DNA from: VXYL01 sp965203685
GTDB lineage: Bacteria; Pseudomonadota; Gammaproteobacteria; Pseudomonadales; Azotimanducaceae
DNA: 64,000 nucleotides
Assembly: GCA_965203685.1 (NCBI GenBank)
Contig: OZ241908.1
Location: forward strand, 3,410,001 to 3,474,000
Direction: 5' to 3'
The position numbers and the translations under genes were made by a program. How positions within the stretch are numbered: position 1 is the stretch's first letter; every line of letters begins with the position of its first letter. Positions 60,373 through 64,000 of the stretch are shown here, piece by piece. The notes below the pieces were generated by a model. It was not told the origin of the DNA, did no database searches, and saw nothing but the letters and a program-made list of their open reading frames with translations.

Positions 60373-61352
60373 TACTCGAACGCGAAGCTCTGTCCGGTTT
60401 CGGCGGCCCGGTATGCAGCCGCCATCAGTTCGGTCAGGTCCACCGCGTCGTCAATCGTGAACTCGATCGGCGCGCCGTCCACGCAACCCGCGATCCACTG
60501 ATCCACGGGCTTGGCGTGGGCCTCCGGTAGTTCGGCGGGTGCCTGCCACTTGGTGCCGTACAGATGCTTCGAGCGCACCTGGACGTCCCCAGGAGAGAGC
60601 ATCCGGTAGCCGCCCTCGGTACCGTCGATTTCCAGCGAATACGCACCGCCGAAGCTCGTGAACGAGGTCTCGTTGACGGCAATGGCGCCGTTCTCGAACT
60701 CGATCACCGAGACGGTATTGTCGTCGACCGCTCGACCGGTGACGGTGTTGAAAACCGACACGACCCGCTTCGGCCGACCGAGCAGCCAGCGGCAGATGTA
60801 CATGCCGTGGGCGCCGAGGTCCATCATCGCGCCGCCTCCCGTGGTCTCCGGGTCGTAGAAATGCGCCGGCAACCAGTCGCGCACGGCGCCGTCGTGGGCG
60901 ATCCGCACGCGCACGGCAGTGATGTCACCGAACAAGCCCTGTTCCGCTGCCTGCTTCGCGTACAGCGTGGCCGGGATCGTGCGGCGCGGGAACGAGATGC
61001 AGAACTGTACGCCCGCGTCCTTGACGGCCCCCGCGATCCGGCGCGCATCCGGGATCGTGGTCGCGAGCACCTTCTCGGTGAAGATGTGCTTGCCCGCGTC
61101 GGCGGCCGCGATCATCACCTCGGGATGCATGCTTGTCGGCGTCGTGACGCTGACGGCGTCGACATCGTCGCGCCGGAGGACCGCGTCGAGGTCTCCTTCG
61201 AAGGGCACGTCGAGACTCGCCGCCCAGTCAGCGCCGCGCTCCGGGTCTTCGTCCCACACGACACTGATGTCGGCTTGCGGGTGCTCCTTGATCTCGCGAA
61301 CGTACTGGTCGGCGTGGACGTGCCACCGGCTCATCGCCGCAACGCGCAACAT
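60372..61352 (-). CDS. Gfo/Idh/MocA-family oxidoreductase
   Basis: 326 residues. The N-terminal Rossmann domain lacks the usual GxGxxG at its start (MLRVAAMSRWHVHADQYV), but VDAVSVTTPTSMHPEVMIAAADAGKHIFTEK is a standard Gfo/Idh feature. The C-terminal beta-sheet domain contains GGAMMDLGAHGMYICRWLLG. It probably oxidises a sugar or cyclitol. First gene of the PhyH-LLM operon; divergent from the epimerase. Confidence 0.85.
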   Translation of the reverse strand: MLRVAAMSRWHVHADQYVREIKEHPQADISVVWDEDPERGADWAASLDVPFEGDLDAVLRRDDVDAVSVTTPTSMHPEVMIAAADAGKHIFTEKVLATTIPDARRIAGAVKDAGVQFCISFPRRTIPATLYAKQAAEQGLFGDITAVRVRIAHDGAVRDWLPAHFYDPETTGGGAMMDLGAHGMYICRWLLGRPKRVVSVFNTVTGRAVDDNTVSVIEFENGAIAVNETSFTSFGGAYSLEIDGTEGGYRMLSPGDVQVRSKHLYGTKWQAPAELPEAHAKPVDQWIAGCVDGAPIEFTIDDAVDLTELMAAAYRAAETGQSFAFE

Positions 61353-61422
61353 CGGCTCTCCCTATGCGGGCCATTGACGGATCACGTTAGTATGGACGCA
61401 AAAATCCAAACGGAGGAACGCA

Positions 61423-62169
61423 ATGGCCGTTGCCAAATCGGTGCTGGTGACCGGTTCCGCGGGTGGTGTCGGTAGCGCCGTGTGTGCCGCACTCGCCCAG
61501 GCCGGCCACAAGGTCACCGGCTTCGACCGGCGCCCCACGCCCGGGGTCGAGACCGCGCTCGTGGCCGATCTGATGGACCGCGAAGCCGTCCGGGGAGCCG
61601 CCGAGGGGCAGGACGCCATCATCCACCTGGCCGCGACCCCGGACGAGGCCGACTTCATCGACGAACTGATCGAGCCGAACGTCCGCGGTCTGTACCACGT
61701 CTGCGACGCGGCACGTCGCGCCAACGTCCCGCGCCTCGTACTGACGAGTTCCGTACAGGTGGTCACCGGCCACCGCTGGGACCGACCCGTCACCGTGGAA
61801 GACGGGCCTCGCGTGATCAACCACTATGCCCTGACGAAACTGTGGGCCGAGGACACCGGCGAGATGTACGCGCGCGTCTACGGACTCTCGGTGATCGCCG
61901 CCCGCCTTGGCTGGCTGCCGCGATCCAAGCCCCACGCCGAGGAGCTTCTCGCCAGTCCCGTCGGCACGGACGTCTACTTGAGCCACACGGATGCCGGCCG
62001 GTTCTTCACCGCGTGCGTGGAGGCCGACCTCGCGTCCTCGCGCTTCGAGATCCTGTTCGCCACCAGCGTGCCCGCGCGCAAGCGGCGCATCGACCTGTCC
62101 CGGACGGCGGCGGTCCTTGGCTACGAACCCCAGAACACCTGGCCCGAGGGACAGCCTTTCATCGACTGA
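61423..62169 (+). CDS. NAD-dependent epimerase/dehydratase (SDR)
   Basis: 248 residues of the extended SDR family. VLVTGSAGGVGSAVCAALA is the NAD loop, ADLMDREAV the Asp, TSSVQVV the catalytic Ser region, and NHYALTKLWAED the YxxxK. It resembles uronate dehydrogenases. CGGAGG lies upstream of the ATG. It is divergent from the Gfo/Idh gene and upstream of metY. Confidence 0.85.
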   Translation: MAVAKSVLVTGSAGGVGSAVCAALAQAGHKVTGFDRRPTPGVETALVADLMDREAVRGAAEGQDAIIHLAATPDEADFIDELIEPNVRGLYHVCDAARRANVPRLVLTSSVQVVTGHRWDRPVTVEDGPRVINHYALTKLWAEDTGEMYARVYGLSVIAARLGWLPRSKPHAEELLASPVGTDVYLSHTDAGRFFTACVEADLASSRFEILFATSVPARKRRIDLSRTAAVLGYEPQNTWPEGQPFID

Positions 62170-62174
62170 ACGAC

Positions 62175-63479
62175 ATGAACGACGAGTACAAACCAGACCA
62201 CAGCTTCGGCTTCCACACCCGCGCCATCCATGCGGGCGCGCGACCGGAGCCGTCCACGGGCGCGCGCGCCATACCGATCTACCAGACGTCGAGCTACGTC
62301 TTCGAGGACCCGGAATCGGCGGCCGCGTACTTCAACCTGCAGGAGTACGGGAATACGTACTCGCGGATCATGAACCCGACCGTGGCGTCGCTGGAGGAGC
62401 GTCTGTCCAACCTCGACGGCGGCATCGGCGCCGTCGCCTTCGCAAGCGGCATGGCCGCCCAGTCCGCGGCGCTGTTCACGCTGCTGACGCCGGGCGACCA
62501 CATGGTTGCGTCCTCGGCCCTCTACGGTGGCACGGTCACCCAACTCAAGCACTTGGCACGCAAGCTCGCCGTTGGCCTCGATTTCGTCGATCCCGACGAC
62601 CTCACCACGTGGCGCAATGCTGTCAACGACAAGACGAAGATCCTTTACGCCGAGACGATCGGCAACCCGGCCGGCAACATCCTCGATATCGAGGCGGTCG
62701 CCGGCATCGCCAAGGACGCCGGCATCCCGCTGATGGTGGACAACACGTTCGCGACGCCTTACCTGTGCCGGCCCATCGAATGGGGTGCGGACATCGTGGT
62801 GTATTCGGTCACCAAATTCCTCGGTGGCCACGGCACCAGCATCGGGGGGGCCGTCGTGGATTCCGGCGAGTTCGACTGGTCGAACGGCAACTTTCCCATC
62901 GTCGCCGACCCGTCGCCCGCGTACCACGAGCTTGAGTTCCACGAGACGTTCGGCGGCTACGGCTACCTGATGAAGCTTCGCGCCGAGACCCTGCGCGACC
63001 TCGGCGGCGCGATGAGCCCGTTCAATGCGTTCCTCTTCCTGCAGGGGCTGGAGACCTTGCCCTTGCGCATGGACCGCCATGTCGGAAACGCCCTGGCCGT
63101 CGCCGAGTGGCTAGGCGAACGCGACGACGTCTCGGCCGTGCGGCACCCGGCCCTGAATCCGAAGTACGCGAGCCTCGTCGCCAAGTACCTGCCCAAGGGC
63201 GCAGGCGCCGTCTTCTGTTTCGACCTCGAGGGAGGACGCAAGGCGGGGCAAGACTTCATCCGCGGCACTAGGCTTTTTTCCCACCTCGCCAACGTCGGCG
63301 ACGCCAAGAGCCTGATCATCCACCCGGCGAGCACGACGCATCGGCAATTGAACGACGACGAACTGGCCGCCGCAGGCATCGGCCCGGGAACCATCCGCCT
63401 GTCCATCGGCATCGAGGACGCCGCCGACCTGATCTGGGACCTCGAACAGGGGTTCGCGCGCATAGGAGACCAGCCGTGA
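62175..63479 (+). CDS. metY: O-acetylhomoserine (thiol)-lyase MetY
   Basis: 434 residues of the Cys/Met-metabolism PLP family. The length and the FHTRAIHAGARPEPSTGARAIPIYQTSSY start are typical of O-acetylhomoserine sulfhydrylase. VYSVTKFLGGHGTSIGG carries the PLP Lys, and NTFATPYLCRP is typical. It makes homocysteine from O-acetylhomoserine and sulphide. It starts 5 bp after the epimerase and ends with a GTGA overlap on the next gene. Confidence 0.9.
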   Translation: MNDEYKPDHSFGFHTRAIHAGARPEPSTGARAIPIYQTSSYVFEDPESAAAYFNLQEYGNTYSRIMNPTVASLEERLSNLDGGIGAVAFASGMAAQSAALFTLLTPGDHMVASSALYGGTVTQLKHLARKLAVGLDFVDPDDLTTWRNAVNDKTKILYAETIGNPAGNILDIEAVAGIAKDAGIPLMVDNTFATPYLCRPIEWGADIVVYSVTKFLGGHGTSIGGAVVDSGEFDWSNGNFPIVADPSPAYHELEFHETFGGYGYLMKLRAETLRDLGGAMSPFNAFLFLQGLETLPLRMDRHVGNALAVAEWLGERDDVSAVRHPALNPKYASLVAKYLPKGAGAVFCFDLEGGRKAGQDFIRGTRLFSHLANVGDAKSLIIHPASTTHRQLNDDELAAAGIGPGTIRLSIGIEDAADLIWDLEQGFARIGDQP

Positions 63480-63955
63480 CGGACACTGCCCAGTACCAAG
63501 ATCCCGAGGTCATCCAGCGCCTGCTGCACAACTCGCGGACCGTCGCCATCGTCGGCCTGTCATCGAACCACCTGCGGGCGAGCAACTTCGTCGGCTTCTA
63601 CGCCGCTCGCCACGGCTACAAGGTGATCCCGGTGAATCCGCGCGAGGAGGAAGTGCTCGGCAACAAGTCCTACCCGAGTCTTTCTGCCGTCCCGGAACCG
63701 GTCGACGTCGTCGACGTGTTCCGCGCCCCGGCCGCCGTTCCCGGCATCGCCGAGGAAGCCGTCGCCATCGGGGCCTCGGCGCTGTGGCTGCAGTTCGGCG
63801 TTCTCAGCTTCGAAGGAGCCGACATTGCGGTCAAGGGCGGCCTCGACGTGGTGATGGACCGTTGCTTCAAGATCGAGCACGCGCGCTACATCGGGCGGAT
63901 GCACGTTCTTGGGTTCAACACGGACGTGGTCTCCGCGCGCCGTGAGTTCTACTGA
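63476..63955 (+). CDS. CoA-binding-domain protein (YccU type)
   Basis: 159 residues with a succinyl-CoA-ligase-like CoA-binding domain: VAIVGLSSNHLRASNFVGFY, YKVIPVNPREEEVLG and CFKIEHARYIGRM. Proteins of this group are common and little characterised. It often follows metY. The GTG start overlaps the metY stop. Confidence 0.85.
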   Translation: MTDTAQYQDPEVIQRLLHNSRTVAIVGLSSNHLRASNFVGFYAARHGYKVIPVNPREEEVLGNKSYPSLSAVPEPVDVVDVFRAPAAVPGIAEEAVAIGASALWLQFGVLSFEGADIAVKGGLDVVMDRCFKIEHARYIGRMHVLGFNTDVVSARREFY

Positions 63956-63972
63956 GTGTGAGGAGGAATGCC

Positions 63973-64000
63973 ATGAAGATCTGTGCGGGAACCACCCGGG
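63973..64000 (+). CDS. Start of a gene cut by the window end
   Basis: ATG at 63973 preceded by AGGAGG (63961-63966) opens a frame (MKICAGTTR) that runs off the window. Nothing can be said about its product. Confidence 0.5.

Noticed and set aside
1..64000. CRISPR arrays, rRNA and tRNA genes
   Set aside because: No regularly spaced repeats and no recognisable rRNA or tRNA sequence were found by reading. A covariance-model scan would be decisive for tRNAs, especially near the element ends.

Overview
The window is GC-rich bacterial chromosome, most likely from an uncultured gammaproteobacterium, probably marine or host-associated. The evidence is gene content only: BtuB/BtuFCD, CobTSC, YejAB/YejE, ZnuABC-Zur, HipBA, several luciferase-like flavin monooxygenases, a phytanoyl-CoA dioxygenase and TraB/GumN proteins. 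No rRNA, tRNA or CRISPR array was recognised, so taxonomy cannot be fixed here.

Region 1 (about 0.4-12.7 kb) looks like an integrated mobile element, visibly more GC-rich than the rest. It has two adjacent, translationally coupled tyrosine-recombinase paralogues of the Integrase_1 type (426-2584, minus); the upstream one has lost its catalytic residues. A 1.7 kb non-coding stretch holds a large hairpin and a repeated palindrome. It is followed by four plus-strand genes (4269-6458), the last ending in a tail like the C-terminal tip of SSB. A minus-strand pair follows: a third, catalytically complete tyrosine recombinase, then a winged-helix/zinc-ribbon protein closed by an intrinsic terminator. 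Nested inverted repeats lie upstream of the third recombinase. A NERD-domain membrane protein and small orphan ORFs lie towards the right end.

Region 2 (12.8-22.7 kb) is a B12 uptake and salvage cluster. cobT-cobS-cobC-cobO is followed by a cobalamin riboswitch in front of btuB, then btuF-btuC-btuD. cobU lies on the opposite strand, beyond an HNH endonuclease gene inserted between btuD and cobU.

Region 3 (22.7-36.9 kb) has assorted metabolic genes: an esterase, a crotonase, an LLM flavoprotein, threonine dehydratase divergent from a flavodoxin across a tandem palindromic operator, a STAS protein, a universal stress protein, a MacAB/DevBCA-type ABC exporter operon (33086 down to 28789), an amidohydrolase and a Uma2 nuclease.

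Region 4 (36.9-49.6 kb) is a yejAB...yejE peptide importer split by about 8.6 kb of zinc-starvation genes. One candidate Zur box (43874-43888) sits between two divergent units: zur, gamma-carbonic anhydrase, a small membrane protein and znuCBA on the minus strand; a hisI paralogue, a frameshifted COG0523 metallochaperone and a WD40 protein on the plus strand. An iron-containing alcohol dehydrogenase follows.

Region 5 (49.5-64 kb) has hipBA, a peroxiredoxin, an LLM flavoprotein, NAD salvage genes (nicotinate phosphoribosyltransferase and nicotinamidase), a 1.47 kb tandem duplication carrying the 3' half of the nicotinamidase plus a whole TraB/GumN gene, an LLM-PhyH-Gfo/Idh operon, an epimerase, MetY and a CoA-binding protein.
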